DNA of 23,735 nucleotides, taken from NCBI GenBank assembly GCA_024679635.1, contig JAIBDA010000007.1:1-23735 (forward strand), written 5' to 3'. The translations under genes were made by a program, and so were the position numbers. Under the pieces are notes generated by a model. The model ran no database searches. It saw nothing but the letters and a program-made list of their open reading frames with translations, and had not been told where the DNA came from. Below are positions 23,629 through 23,735 of the stretch, in pieces; position 1 is the first letter of the stretch, and every line of letters starts with the position of its first letter. Source of the stretch: Amphritea sp. GTDB lineage: Bacteria; Pseudomonadota; Gammaproteobacteria; Pseudomonadales; Nitrincolaceae.

Positions 23629-23735
23629 ATGTTCAGTCAGATTCCCACCAATATCATTACCGGATTTCTCGGTGTCGGTAAAACTACCGCAATTCAGCAT
23701 CTTCTGGCGAATAAACCGGAAAATGAACGCTGGGC
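23629..23735 (+). CDS. COG0523 (CobW/YeiR-like) metallochaperone GTPase, N-terminal part only
   Basis: The first 35 codons read MFSQIPTNIITGFLGVGKTT and continue AIQHLLANKPENERW to the window end. The N-terminal IITGFLGVGKTT is the Walker A of COG0523 P-loop GTPases, and the spacing to PENERW matches the YeiR-like branch, which usually continues AVLVNEFGE. These proteins handle zinc or cobalt delivery in the cytoplasm. The ATG at 23629 lies just behind a Zur-box-like palindrome; no good ribosome-binding site is seen (AGACTTTGTTG). It is the first gene beyond the T6SS cluster and marks its border. The metal is not decidable from this fragment. Confidence 0.85.
   Translation, partial: MFSQIPTNIITGFLGVGKTTAIQHLLANKPENERW

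Noticed and set aside
1..23735. CRISPR arrays, tRNA or rRNA genes, insertion sequences, integrases
   Set aside because: I looked for regularly spaced repeats, transposase or integrase motifs and RNA genes and saw none.

Overview
The window carries most of the membrane-complex and regulatory half of a type VI secretion system (T6SS), preceded by a VgrG/PAAR-type effector module and followed by the edge of an unrelated gene. Protein family content, sigma-54-like promoters and moderate G+C suggest a Gram-negative gammaproteobacterium, possibly a marine Oceanospirillales-like genus. That placement is an impression from the protein sequences, not a database result.

Region 1 (1-6155, plus strand) is an effector island. 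It holds the 3' part of an ankyrin-repeat gene, a 39-residue lipoprotein ORF, a DUF4123 effector-chaperone protein with an extra C-terminal domain, a LysM-headed 628-residue candidate effector, a lipoprotein overlapping it by 4 nt, a four-helix membrane protein and a PAAR spike-tip protein. By eye this part is AT-rich up to about 5740. The PAAR gene and everything after it are visibly richer in G+C. The lipoprotein and the membrane protein are candidate immunity proteins. No VgrG gene is inside the window.

Region 2 (6156-8760) holds a minus-strand exported SPOR-domain protein, a divergent gene of unknown function and hcp (tssD). Both the SPOR gene and hcp have upstream sequences with the GG-N10-GC spacing of sigma-54 (-24/-12) promoters. 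A strong hairpin terminator follows hcp.

Region 3 (8840-22659, plus strand) is one tightly packed run: tssJ-tssK-tssL-tssM-tagF-pppA-ppkA and a single-pass membrane protein. TssJ, TssM and TssL form the trans-envelope complex and TssK connects it to the baseplate. TagF, PppA and PpkA are the post-translational (threonine phosphorylation) control proteins. PpkA is very large: cytoplasmic kinase, one membrane helix, about 850 residues of predicted periplasmic helical region, and a C-terminal formylglycine-generating-enzyme-like domain. That last domain recalls the separate periplasmic activator TagR of Pseudomonas aeruginosa. The sheath, baseplate, ClpV and VgrG genes (tssA, B, C, E, F, G, H, I) are absent here and must lie elsewhere if the system works.

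Region 4 (22660-23735) has a gene-poor stretch, a small lipoprotein gene apparently broken by a one-base frameshift in a T run, a 19-bp perfect inverted repeat whose centre resembles a Zur box, and the first 35 codons of a COG0523 (CobW/YeiR-like) metal-chaperone GTPase. The T6SS locus ends before this last gene.
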